Of a DNA stretch of 64,000 nt, positions 17,097 through 25,373 are shown one piece after another (position 1 is the first letter of the stretch; each line of letters starts with the position of its first letter). Below the pieces are notes generated by a model that saw only the letters and a program-made list of their open reading frames with translations, did no database searches and was not told where the DNA came from. Both the position numbers and the translations under genes were made by a program. The stretch is from VRUE01 sp963742535 (GTDB lineage Bacteria; Actinomycetota; Thermoleophilia; Solirubrobacterales; 70-9), in NCBI GenBank assembly GCA_963742535.1, contig CAVUMC010000002.1, forward strand, positions 1,550,001 to 1,614,000. Direction: 5' to 3'.

Positions 17097-19462
17097 TGAG
17101 GAGCGTAGAGACGATGCACAGCACAACAAGGCTCCCCTGCTCACTTCGGTGCGGTGGCGCCATCCTGCTCATTCTCGCTTGTCTTGTGAGCGCGCCTAGC
17201 GCCCTCGCCGCAGGCCCACCGATCACCGGGCAGCTTTGGGCCTCTCAGGTCGACTCCCGCTCAGCGACCCTCTCGGCCGGAGTCGACCCCAACGGCTCGC
17301 TGACCAGTGGCTACTTCGAGTACACGCCCAAGGCCACCTACGAATCAGCCGAAGGCTTCAGTGGCGCCAAACGGGTCAAAATCAACGTGATCGGCACCGA
17401 AGCCGGGATGTTCACGGTCAACTTTCCGACGATCGTCGGGCTGGCCGCAGACACGACCTACCTCTATCGCCTGGTCCTCACCAACGAAAAAGGCCAGGTC
17501 ACCAAGCCCATCGCCTCGCCTTACCCCTTCTTCGTCACTTCCACGGCCTCCGGCGGCTCATTGCTTCCCGACGGTCGCGGCTGGGAGATGGTCAGCCCCG
17601 TCGACAAAAACGGTGGCGGAATAGCGGCCCCCGAATCGATCGCCGAAGGCGGCACTCTTCAAGTCGCGGCCCAAGGTGGCGCAGCTACCTACTCCTCCGC
17701 TTCCTCCTTCGCGGGGGGAGCCGGTGCGCCACCCGCCTCCCAGTACATCTCCACCCGCACCACTTCGGGCTGGACGACCCAGAACATCACTGTGCCGATC
17801 TTCTCGGGCTCCTACGACGTCAACAGCGGTGGAGCGCCTTACCGCCTCTTCTCAACAGACCTGGCTCGCAGCCTGCTCCTCAACGGCAAGGGCTGTCGGG
17901 GCGAAGCCACCGGGTGCCCGGTCCCCAACCCAACCCTGCCGGGCACCGACGCGCCGGGGGGCTTTCAGAACTACTACCTGCGCTCCACAGCATCAGGCGG
18001 CTTCGAGGCACTGATCGGCCCGAGCGAAACCGGGCTTTCAGGCCAGAGCGCCTCGCAGTTCGAGGTCACGCTCGCCGGCTCCTCTGAAGATCTCACCCAC
18101 GTGGTGCTTTCGAGCTGCGCGAAGTTGACGGCAAGCGCGACTTCGGGGTGCCCGGGACAGGCGAACCTCTATGAATTCTCCGGCGGGGCGCTGAAACAGC
18201 TGAACTCCTCGCCGGGCGCGACCCTCGCGACCCAAGGCGCCAACGCCGTCTCCACGGATGGCAACCGCGTCTACCTCTACGAAGGCGGCAACCTCCTCGT
18301 CCGCGACGGCTCGACCCTGAAGCAGGTCGACACGGCGGCTGGGGGAGGGGGCACCTTCGAGCTCGCCTCGAGCGATGGCTCGACCGCCTACTTCACCAAG
18401 GGCGGGGACATCTATCGCTACTCCGCCAGCGCCAACACCGCCACCCAGCTCACCTCGAGCGCGGACGTGCAAGGAGTGTTGGGCGCTGCCTCCAACGGCT
18501 CGAGCCTCTACTACCTGCACACGGGTGGGCTCTATCGCTGCGCGGCAGCGGACACCGCAGCGGCAAGTGGCTGTGACGCAGCGACGAAGATCGCCGCTAC
18601 GGCAGATGCCTCCAACTACCCACCGGCAACCGGCACCTCCCGCGTAACCGATGACGGCTCAAAGCTCCTCTTCGTCTCGACAACGCCGCTCGAAGACCAC
18701 AACGGCAACACCTATGACAACACCGACCTCGTAACCGGAGAACCGGATTCCCAGGTCTACCTCTACGACTCCTCCGTCGGCCTCGCCTGCGTCTCCTGCA
18801 ACCCGACCAACGGGCGCCCGACCGGGCCCTCGACGATCCCTGGGGCGGTCAAGAACGGCGCGGGCCTTCGTGCCTATAAGCCCCGCGTCTTGGTTGACGG
18901 AGGAAAGCGCGTCTTCTTTGACTCAGGCGACGCGATCGCCCCCACCGACACCAACACTCAAGGCGCCGGCGGCGCCGGCGTGCCAGACCCCTACCAGTGG
19001 GAGGCCCAGGGTGAGGGCAGCTGCACCCGAGCGGAAGGCTGCACGGCGCTGCTCTCCTCGGGCCGCGACCCGACCCCCTCGCTCTTCGCCGACGCCTCGG
19101 CTGATGGCTCTGACGCCTACTTCCTCACCGGCTCCTCGCTGGTCGGGGCAGACCCCGGCGCCATAGACCTCTATGACGCCCGCATCGGCGGTGGCTTCCC
19201 TGAAGGGGACGAAGGGATCCCCTGCGAGGGCGACTCCTGCCAGGCGCTCCCGCCTGAACCGACAGAGCCGACCCTGACCACGCTGCTCAGTGGCACAGGC
19301 AACCCTCCTGTTCATTACACCCGCTACGGCACCAAGGCGGCCAAGAGCTGCCCCAAGGGCAAGGTGCCAAAGACGGTCAAAACCAAAGGCGGCAAGAAGG
19401 TGAAGAAGTGCGTAGCGAAGAGAACAGCCAGGCCGAAGAATCGCAAGGGAAGGGGTCAGTGA
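17096..19462 (+). CDS. Secreted Fn3/TolB-like protein with Cys-Lys tail
   Basis: 788 residues. A signal peptide (about 1-38, ALA/AGP) is followed by one Fn3-like domain (about 42-150) with YFEYTPKATYESAEGFSGA. Next comes the block LLPDGRGWEMVSPVDKNGG (about 155-175), which matches the LPDCRAYEQVTPNDK block of the 1656-residue protein, and a TolB/WD40-like propeller (about 180-700). The tail has SCPKGK...GGKKVKKCVAK and ends Arg/Lys-rich. In effect it is a shorter relative of the 8869-13839 product without the NHL and YWTD propellers. Stop and start codons overlap those of both neighbours, so translation is coupled. Confidence 0.85.
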   Translation: MRSVETMHSTTRLPCSLRCGGAILLILACLVSAPSALAAGPPITGQLWASQVDSRSATLSAGVDPNGSLTSGYFEYTPKATYESAEGFSGAKRVKINVIGTEAGMFTVNFPTIVGLAADTTYLYRLVLTNEKGQVTKPIASPYPFFVTSTASGGSLLPDGRGWEMVSPVDKNGGGIAAPESIAEGGTLQVAAQGGAATYSSASSFAGGAGAPPASQYISTRTTSGWTTQNITVPIFSGSYDVNSGGAPYRLFSTDLARSLLLNGKGCRGEATGCPVPNPTLPGTDAPGGFQNYYLRSTASGGFEALIGPSETGLSGQSASQFEVTLAGSSEDLTHVVLSSCAKLTASATSGCPGQANLYEFSGGALKQLNSSPGATLATQGANAVSTDGNRVYLYEGGNLLVRDGSTLKQVDTAAGGGGTFELASSDGSTAYFTKGGDIYRYSASANTATQLTSSADVQGVLGAASNGSSLYYLHTGGLYRCAAADTAAASGCDAATKIAATADASNYPPATGTSRVTDDGSKLLFVSTTPLEDHNGNTYDNTDLVTGEPDSQVYLYDSSVGLACVSCNPTNGRPTGPSTIPGAVKNGAGLRAYKPRVLVDGGKRVFFDSGDAIAPTDTNTQGAGGAGVPDPYQWEAQGEGSCTRAEGCTALLSSGRDPTPSLFADASADGSDAYFLTGSSLVGADPGAIDLYDARIGGGFPEGDEGIPCEGDSCQALPPEPTEPTLTTLLSGTGNPPVHYTRYGTKAAKSCPKGKVPKTVKTKGGKKVKKCVAKRTARPKNRKGRGQ

Positions 19463-22440
19463 TGAGGCGCTCGATCACGGTTTTGCTCGCAACTCTCGCG
19501 CTTTCACTCTTCTTCGCCTCAGCGGCGAGTGCAAGCTTCGGCTTCAAGCCCGGCAAAGAAGGCTTCGCGGTCGCGGTCAAGGCCGAAGACGGCAAACCCT
19601 CCTCAGCCGCTGGCACGCACCCAGGCGAATGGGGCATGCACCTGGGCTTCAACGAAACAGGTGGCTTCCCGGATGGCGACTTGCGTGATTTGCGGGTCGA
19701 AGCGCCGCAGGGGATGCTCTTGAACCCAACCTTCCAAGGCTCGGTGGCAAGCGAACTGGTCAGGTGCCCCTTGGTCGACTTTCAGACTCCTCGTGTCTCG
19801 CCTTACGAAGAAAGCTTCTCGGGCGAGAGCTGTCCGCTCTATAGCCAGGTCGGCACGATCGATGTGCACACCACCTTCGGCGGCAAAGTGACCAGGCGCT
19901 TCGGGCTTTTCAACCTGAAAGCCGCTCCTGGCCTGCCGGCTCAGCTAGGCGCCAATCCCTACGGCTCACCGATCGTCTTCGACACGACCCTCACCCCCGA
20001 CTCCTCGGGCCGCTACACACTGTCCCTCGAGGCAACGGACTTCTCGCAATCGCTCGACCTCAGCGGCATCGACCTGCATCTCTGGGGTGTTCCCTGGGAT
20101 ACCGCCAATGACCCAGAACGCGGCAACTGCCTGAACGAGGAAGACCCAGCCGCCTATCACGGGGAACTTCACAAAATCGAAATCAAAATCATCAACGGGA
20201 AAGCAAAGGAAGTGTTCATTCCCGCTACCTGCGGGGTCGGCCCTCCCGGGGAATACCCACCCAAAGCCTTCATCACCCTGCCGACCGAGTGCTCCTCGTC
20301 ACTTTCCTTCACCGCCACCGCGGCTTCGTGGCAAGGAGGGCCGAAAGCCTCAGCAACCGCGGTCAATGAGAACACCCTCGGCCAGCCCGAAGCCGTTAAC
20401 TCCTGCGCCTCTTTGCCCTTCACCCCCCAGCCGATCGGCCTGCTGAACACCACCAACGCCTCGACCTCCTCGGGCTATGCCTTCCGCCTCACCGCCGATG
20501 AGGAAGGCCTGGTCCAGCCGACCCAGCCCGTTCCCTCCTCTGCAAGGCGCGTAGTCGTCCACCTCCCACAAGGCGTAACGGTCAACCCATCGGTGGGAGC
20601 GGGCCTGATCGGCTGCTCTCCAGGCCAATACGCAGCAGAGACCCCCTTCAACGGCCAGGGAGCCGGTTGTCCCAACGGCTCGAAGATCGGCGACTTCATC
20701 GTCCAGACCCCGCTCTTCGAAGACGTGGCGGGCAGGGAATTCTTCAACGGCGCGATCTATTTGGCCTCTCCCAGGGACAACCCCTCTGGTTCCTTGGTCG
20801 CGGTGTATTTGGTCGCCAAGCTCCCCCAGCGCGGGGTGATGATCAAGCTCCCAGGCAAGATCGACCCGAACCCCCAAGACGGCACGATCACCGCCACCTT
20901 CGAAGGCCTCCCCCAGCTCCCCTACACCGACCTCTCGATGGACTTCAGGGCAGGCCAGCGCGCCTTCCTGATCAGCCCTCCCTCCTGCGGGGAAGCGATC
21001 ACGAGGACGGAGATGACCCCCTGGTCCAACGAAACCACGGTCCCCAGCACCCCAACCTCTTCAGACATCACCTCGGGAGTCGACTTCGGACCCTGCCCAA
21101 GCGGAACCCCGCCTTTCAATGTCGAAGCCGTAACCGGCGGCATCAACTCCAACGTCAACTCCTACACCCCCTACTACGTCCACCTCACCCGCCACGACAC
21201 CGACCAGGAGATCACCTCCTACTCCCTGGTCCTGCCCAAGGGCATCACCGGCAAGCTGGCGGGAGTCCCCTATTGCCCTGAGGCAGGCATCGAAGCCTCG
21301 AGGAACAACACCGGCTTTGGCGAGGAAGCTCATCCCTCCTGCCCAGCGGCCTCTCAGGTAGGCAGGACCCTGACCGGCTACGGGGTCGGACCGGCGCTGA
21401 CCTATGCCGCGGGGCGGATCTACCTGGCAGGGCCCTACCACGGCGCTCCCTTGTCTTTGGTCACGGTCAACTCGGCCACGGTCGGTCCCTTCGACCTCGG
21501 CACGATCGTGATCCGCTCCGCCTTCCAGGTCGATCCCCATACCGCCCAGCTGCGAATCGACTCCTCGGCCTCGGATCCGATCCCCCACATCATCGACGGC
21601 ATCCCGCTCCATCTGCGAGAGGTCCGCATCTACATGGACCGCCCCTCCTTCACCCACAACCCCTCGAGCTGTGAGCCATCGAACCTCGAATCGACCCTTA
21701 CCGGCTCAGGCGCCAGCTTCGAAAGCGCCTCTGACGATTCCAAGGTCACGGTCTCCCGCCACTTCCAGCTCTTGAACTGCTCCACCTTGGGCTTCAAGCC
21801 AAAGCTCGGCATAAGGCTCAGGGGCAACTTCCACCGCGGCGGCTACCCCCAGCTGCGGGCCACCTTCGCCGCCAGGGGACCGCAGGACTCAAACCTGAGG
21901 CGGATCGAGGTCGAAATGCCCCATGCCGAGTTCCTGGCGCAAAACCACATCAGGGAAGTCTGCTCGAGGGTGCAGTTCGACGCCAAAAAGTGCCCCTCAG
22001 GCTCGGTCTATGGCTCCGCCGTCGCCTACACGCCGCTTCTCTCTGAACCGCTGAGGGGAAACGTCTACCTGCGCTCCTCCACCGGCAAGCTCCCGGACCT
22101 GGTCGCTGACCTCTACTCCGGCGCCGTTCGCATCGTCGTCGAAGGCCACATCGGCCCGACCAAGCAAGGCGGCGTCGATGCCTTCTTCGATGAACTGCCA
22201 GACCAGCCCTTGGATCGCTTCGTGATGACGCTGCGAGGAGGCAAGCACGGCCTGCTCACCAACTCGACCGACATCTGCGCCGCTCCTCCCTTTGCCTCTG
22301 TCTCCTCGATCGCCCAGAACAACATCGGGGCCAAGTTCAACACGGTGCTGCGGGGGACCTGTGGGGGGAAGAAGGGGAAGGCTGCGAAGGGCAAGGGGAA
22401 GGGGAGCAAGGGCAAGGGCCACAAGAAGGGCGCTAGGTGA
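19462..22440 (+). CDS. Giant secreted beta-repeat protein, copy 2
   Basis: 992 residues from the ATG at 19462, which overlaps the previous stop (TGATG) and has AAGGGAAGGGG upstream. Signal peptide 1-25 (ASA/SFG). The body repeats the same unit as the 13836-17096 product: CPNGSKIGDFIVQTPLF, IKLPGKIDPNPQDG, LPQLPYTDLSMDF, then LAGPYHGAPLSLVTV, and finally LRGNVYLRSSTGKLPDL. The DUF11-like domain of copy 1 is absent. The tail is TCGGKKGKAAKGKGKGSK, Gly/Lys-rich with a single Cys. It ends in a GTGA overlap with the lipoprotein gene. Function unknown; a structural or adhesive surface protein is the likeliest reading. Confidence 0.85.
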   Translation: MRRSITVLLATLALSLFFASAASASFGFKPGKEGFAVAVKAEDGKPSSAAGTHPGEWGMHLGFNETGGFPDGDLRDLRVEAPQGMLLNPTFQGSVASELVRCPLVDFQTPRVSPYEESFSGESCPLYSQVGTIDVHTTFGGKVTRRFGLFNLKAAPGLPAQLGANPYGSPIVFDTTLTPDSSGRYTLSLEATDFSQSLDLSGIDLHLWGVPWDTANDPERGNCLNEEDPAAYHGELHKIEIKIINGKAKEVFIPATCGVGPPGEYPPKAFITLPTECSSSLSFTATAASWQGGPKASATAVNENTLGQPEAVNSCASLPFTPQPIGLLNTTNASTSSGYAFRLTADEEGLVQPTQPVPSSARRVVVHLPQGVTVNPSVGAGLIGCSPGQYAAETPFNGQGAGCPNGSKIGDFIVQTPLFEDVAGREFFNGAIYLASPRDNPSGSLVAVYLVAKLPQRGVMIKLPGKIDPNPQDGTITATFEGLPQLPYTDLSMDFRAGQRAFLISPPSCGEAITRTEMTPWSNETTVPSTPTSSDITSGVDFGPCPSGTPPFNVEAVTGGINSNVNSYTPYYVHLTRHDTDQEITSYSLVLPKGITGKLAGVPYCPEAGIEASRNNTGFGEEAHPSCPAASQVGRTLTGYGVGPALTYAAGRIYLAGPYHGAPLSLVTVNSATVGPFDLGTIVIRSAFQVDPHTAQLRIDSSASDPIPHIIDGIPLHLREVRIYMDRPSFTHNPSSCEPSNLESTLTGSGASFESASDDSKVTVSRHFQLLNCSTLGFKPKLGIRLRGNFHRGGYPQLRATFAARGPQDSNLRRIEVEMPHAEFLAQNHIREVCSRVQFDAKKCPSGSVYGSAVAYTPLLSEPLRGNVYLRSSTGKLPDLVADLYSGAVRIVVEGHIGPTKQGGVDAFFDELPDQPLDRFVMTLRGGKHGLLTNSTDICAAPPFASVSSIAQNNIGAKFNTVLRGTCGGKKGKAAKGKGKGSKGKGHKKGAR

Positions 22441-23225
22441 GAGGGGCGCTCTTGGCCCTATGTCTGACTGCGCTCGTGCTCGGCGGCTGCGGTGGGGGAG
22501 ACGACAGTGCTTCGACCTCCTCGAGCACGAGCGAAGCCATCGCTGGCGCTGTTCAGCTTGAAGGCAAGAGCACGGCCTCTTCACCACAGAGCGCAGGTGA
22601 GGGTTCCGCCGAGCAGGGCAACGGAAAGCCCAGCGGCTCTGGCGCAAAAGACGCGGGCTCTCAGAAGAAGAGCAATGTGTCGAAGCAAAGCCCCTCTTCA
22701 AAGCAGGTCTCTCAACGAGTAAAGGTCCCCCGCATCTCCTCCGCCCCAACCGCCGGCTCAAGCGCCCCAGCCCCAGGCGTAAAGACAGTCAAGAACGGCG
22801 ACAACAGCGTCCAGGAATACGGCGTGGAGTCAGGCAGCTCAGAACGCAGGGAAGCCGCAATCGCCCTGCAGGCCTACCTCAACGCCAGGGCAGACGAAGA
22901 CTGGGGAGCTGCCTGCTCGCTTCTGGCCAAGAAGCCGATGGAACAACTCGAACGCCTGCAGGCCGCGGCTGCCAAGCAGGGCAAGAAGCTCGATGGCTGT
23001 CCCGCCACCATGGCCCTGCTTCGAGAAGGCGAAGCCCAATCCGAGGAACAGGCCACGATCACCGAAGTGCTCAGCTTCAGGGGCGGTGGAGACATCTCCG
23101 GTGATCCCTCCTACCTGCTCTATGTCGCCCCACCAGGAAACACCCTCTTCAGCATGCCGATGTATTTGCAAGGGGGCACCTGGAAGGTCGGGCTGGCAAG
23201 AGCGGCTGAACTTCCGGTCGGCTGA
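22437..23225 (+). CDS. Lipoprotein of the secreted-protein operon
   Basis: 262 residues. Residues 1-18 form a type II signal peptide with lipobox LGGC, so Cys18 should be lipidated and the protein held at the outer face of the membrane. A long Ser/Lys-rich low-complexity linker (about 20-120) leads to a compact domain (about 125-262) with LQAYLNARADEDWGAACSLLA and two cysteines, resembling small SnoaL/NTF2-like lipoprotein domains; this match is tentative. The GTG start overlaps the stop of the giant protein (GTGA). It could be the membrane-anchored partner of the secreted proteins. Confidence 0.82.
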   Translation: MRGALLALCLTALVLGGCGGGDDSASTSSSTSEAIAGAVQLEGKSTASSPQSAGEGSAEQGNGKPSGSGAKDAGSQKKSNVSKQSPSSKQVSQRVKVPRISSAPTAGSSAPAPGVKTVKNGDNSVQEYGVESGSSERREAAIALQAYLNARADEDWGAACSLLAKKPMEQLERLQAAAAKQGKKLDGCPATMALLREGEAQSEEQATITEVLSFRGGGDISGDPSYLLYVAPPGNTLFSMPMYLQGGTWKVGLARAAELPVG

Positions 23226-23258
23226 GTCTTTGACAACGAACCTACGAGCGAGGAAACC

Positions 23259-24047
23259 ATGAACCCAAAGCGCTTCTACGTCGTCTTGCCGATCGCGCTG
23301 GTCGCGATCGGTTCCCTCGCTGTCTTCGCAAAGGCCGAAATCGCCCAGCAGGGCAACCTGCGGGTAACCGTCTCAGGCAAGCTCGCCCCCAAGAAGCTGC
23401 CAAGAGAAGGAGTAGCCCCGATCTCAGTCTCGGTAGGCGGCCAGATCGCCACCACCGACGAAACCCTGCCGCCCACATTGAAGAAGCTCCGGGTAGAGCT
23501 AAACCGCCACGGCCGCCTCGACTACAAGGGCCTGCCCACCTGCGACTACGCGAGGATCCAACCGGGATCAAGCTCCCACGCCCTGGCGGGCTGCAGATCC
23601 TCATTGGTCGGAGAAGGAACGTTTAACGCCGCGATCACGCTCTCAGGCCAAGACCCCTATCCGACCCAGGGAAAGCTCTTGGTCTTCAACAGCACCAAAG
23701 GCGGCAAGCCCGTCCTCTACGGCCATATCTATTCCCCCCATCCCTTCGCCACCTCCTTCGTAATCATCTTCAAGGTCTCCCAGCTTGCGAAGGGCACCTA
23801 CGGCGTAGTGCTAGACGCCCCCCTGCCCAAGGCGATGAAGAGCTGGGGACGCCTCACAGGGCTGGAAATGACCCTCGACAGGCGCTTCAACTACAAGGGC
23901 CAATCCCATAGCTACATCAGCTCCGGCTGTCCCGCCCCCAAGGGCACGAGCCTCGTTGCCTTCCCGATCGCCCGGACTTCCTTTGCCTTCAGCGGCGGCA
24001 AGCAGCTCTCCTCGGTGCTTCAGGGGAGCTGCCGGGTTCGGGGTTAG
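23259..24047 (+). CDS. Small secreted protein closing the operon
   Basis: 262 residues with an N-terminal signal sequence (about 1-26, FAKA/EIA). The mature part has paired cysteines (LPTCDYARIQ...LAGCRSSLVGEG and SSGCPAPKG...LQGSCRVRG) and looks all-beta. GEGTFNAAITLSGQDPYPTQGKL and ARTSFAFSGGKQ recall strands of the giant proteins, but no named domain is evident. It has no Lys tail. It follows the lipoprotein gene after 33 bases. Confidence 0.75.
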   Translation: MNPKRFYVVLPIALVAIGSLAVFAKAEIAQQGNLRVTVSGKLAPKKLPREGVAPISVSVGGQIATTDETLPPTLKKLRVELNRHGRLDYKGLPTCDYARIQPGSSSHALAGCRSSLVGEGTFNAAITLSGQDPYPTQGKLLVFNSTKGGKPVLYGHIYSPHPFATSFVIIFKVSQLAKGTYGVVLDAPLPKAMKSWGRLTGLEMTLDRRFNYKGQSHSYISSGCPAPKGTSLVAFPIARTSFAFSGGKQLSSVLQGSCRVRG

Positions 24048-24099
24048 GGGTGGGGCGCCCGCGCCAATAAGTCGCATTTGACTTGGACGAATCAAAACA

Positions 24100-24113
24100 C
24101 GAACATATGTTCG
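24100..24113 (+). promoter_or_regulatory. LexA (SOS) box
   Basis: CGAACATATGTTCG is a perfect 14-base palindrome that fits the Gram-positive/actinobacterial LexA consensus CGAAC-N4-GTTCG. It ends one base before the imuB ATG. A TTGACT at 24078-24083 could be the -35 element. The mutasome operon should thus be repressed by LexA and induced by DNA damage; the absence of room for a ribosome site points to a leaderless mRNA. Confidence 0.88.
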
Positions 24114-24114
24114 T

Positions 24115-25128
24115 ATGGAAGTCGCCTGTGTCCTGATCCCTGATTCCGCGCTCGCCGATCCAGTCAAAGCCGGTGAGCTGACCGAGTTGCTGCTGCGCCG
24201 ACTTGAGAGGATCGGCGCCGCGGTTGAGTCGGAGCGGCTTGGGGAGGCGTTCTTCGCCCTTGATGGATTGCGTGGGATCCATGGGGGGGCGAACGCCGGG
24301 GTGCTGACTGCGGCGCGGCGAGCGGCGGATGCGCAGGTGCGGATTGGGGTTGCGCCCACCCGCTTCGCCGCCTACGCCGCCGCGCAGAGGGAGACGATCG
24401 TCCCACCCGCGGAGGCGGGCGACTTCCTGGCTGGGCTTCCCGTCTCGGCGCTGGTCGGCAGGCTCGAGCTGCCGCGGCGCGAGGCGGGGAGCCTGGTCGA
24501 GACGCTGCGGCGGCTGGGGATCGAGCAGCTGGGTGAGCTCGCGGCGCTCTCCCACGACCTCGTCGCCGACCGCTTCGGCATGGTGGGCCTGGAAGCCCTC
24601 TGCCTGGCTCGCGGGGAGGAGGGGCCGCTGCGCCCGCGCCGCCCGCACGAGGAGCTCACCGCCGAGATCGAGTTGCCGGAAGGGGCCGCGGGCGCCCAGC
24701 TGGACCACGCTTTGAAGCTGCTCGTCGCCAGGCTGCTCGCCGCACCGCAACGCAAGGGGAGAACGGTGCTGGGGCTTCGCCTCGGCGCCGTGCTGTGCGG
24801 CGGTGGCAGCTGGAGCGTCGATCAGGGACTGGGGCAGGCGACCGCTTCGGCAAGGACTCTTTGCGCGCTGCTGACGACGCGCTTGGAGAAGTTGCCGGGG
24901 CCGGTCGCCGCCCTGCGTCTGCGCGCCCTCGCGCTCGGCCCGCCGCTCGGCGACCAGCTCGAGCTTTCGGTGCACGGCGATGAGCACCGGCGCCGCCGCC
25001 TCGGCGCGGCGATCCGCGAAGTGCGTGCCGCCCAAGGCGGCGACTCCCTGCTCAAGGTCATCCCGCTCGACTCCGCCTCGCGCTTCCCCGAGCGCTGGGC
25101 GATGCTCGCTCCCAGCCCGGACCGATGA
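24115..25128 (+). CDS. imuB: ImuB-like inactive Y-family polymerase subunit
   Basis: 337 residues. The order of motifs follows the Y-family fold: N-terminal VACVLIPDSALA, a palm region FFALDGLRGIHGG, RIGVAPTRFAAYAAA, and LRRLGIEQLGELAAL as the helix-hairpin region. The acidic residues used for catalysis (DxDxFFA and SxDE) are missing. This is the hallmark of ImuB, which acts as a bridge between the beta clamp and DnaE2 in damage-induced mutagenesis. Shorter than many ImuB proteins (about 500 residues), mainly at the C-terminus. It sits under a LexA box and overlaps the next gene (ATGA). No imuA is next to it. Confidence 0.85.
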   Translation: MEVACVLIPDSALADPVKAGELTELLLRRLERIGAAVESERLGEAFFALDGLRGIHGGANAGVLTAARRAADAQVRIGVAPTRFAAYAAAQRETIVPPAEAGDFLAGLPVSALVGRLELPRREAGSLVETLRRLGIEQLGELAALSHDLVADRFGMVGLEALCLARGEEGPLRPRRPHEELTAEIELPEGAAGAQLDHALKLLVARLLAAPQRKGRTVLGLRLGAVLCGGGSWSVDQGLGQATASARTLCALLTTRLEKLPGPVAALRLRALALGPPLGDQLELSVHGDEHRRRRLGAAIREVRAAQGGDSLLKVIPLDSASRFPERWAMLAPSPDR

Positions 25129-25373
25129 GTCCCGGCGTGCGGCGGCTGTACGTGCCGCGACCGGCGAAGGTCGAGGCGGACGAGGCGGGGAGGCCGGCCT
25201 CGGTCGACGGCGTCGCGGTCGAGGCGTTGCGGGAGGAGTGGGTGGTCGAGGACCGCTGGTGGACGCCGCATCCGCTGGGCCGTCATTACTTCGAGCTGGC
25301 GCTTGCCGACGGTCGTAACCTGGTCGTCTTCCGCAGCATCGTCAGCAGGCGCTGGTACCAGCAGCGGGGCTGA
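25125..25373 (+). CDS. DUF6504-like small protein of the mutasome operon
   Basis: 82 residues. A core with EEWVVEDRWWTPHPLGRHYFELALADGR is typical of the short protein found between imuB and dnaE2 in many actinobacteria. Its role is not established; position and co-regulation suggest a part in translesion synthesis. Start and stop both overlap the neighbouring genes. Confidence 0.75.
   Translation: MSPGVRRLYVPRPAKVEADEAGRPASVDGVAVEALREEWVVEDRWWTPHPLGRHYFELALADGRNLVVFRSIVSRRWYQQRG

Noticed and set aside
22371..22436. Short AAGGGCAAGGGG-type direct repeats
   Set aside because: They encode the Gly/Lys tail of the secreted protein; protein-level low complexity explains them, not a CRISPR or DNA repeat element.
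23230..23235. TTGACA before the last gene of the secreted operon
   Set aside because: No acceptable -10 element follows at the right distance; read-through from upstream is simpler.
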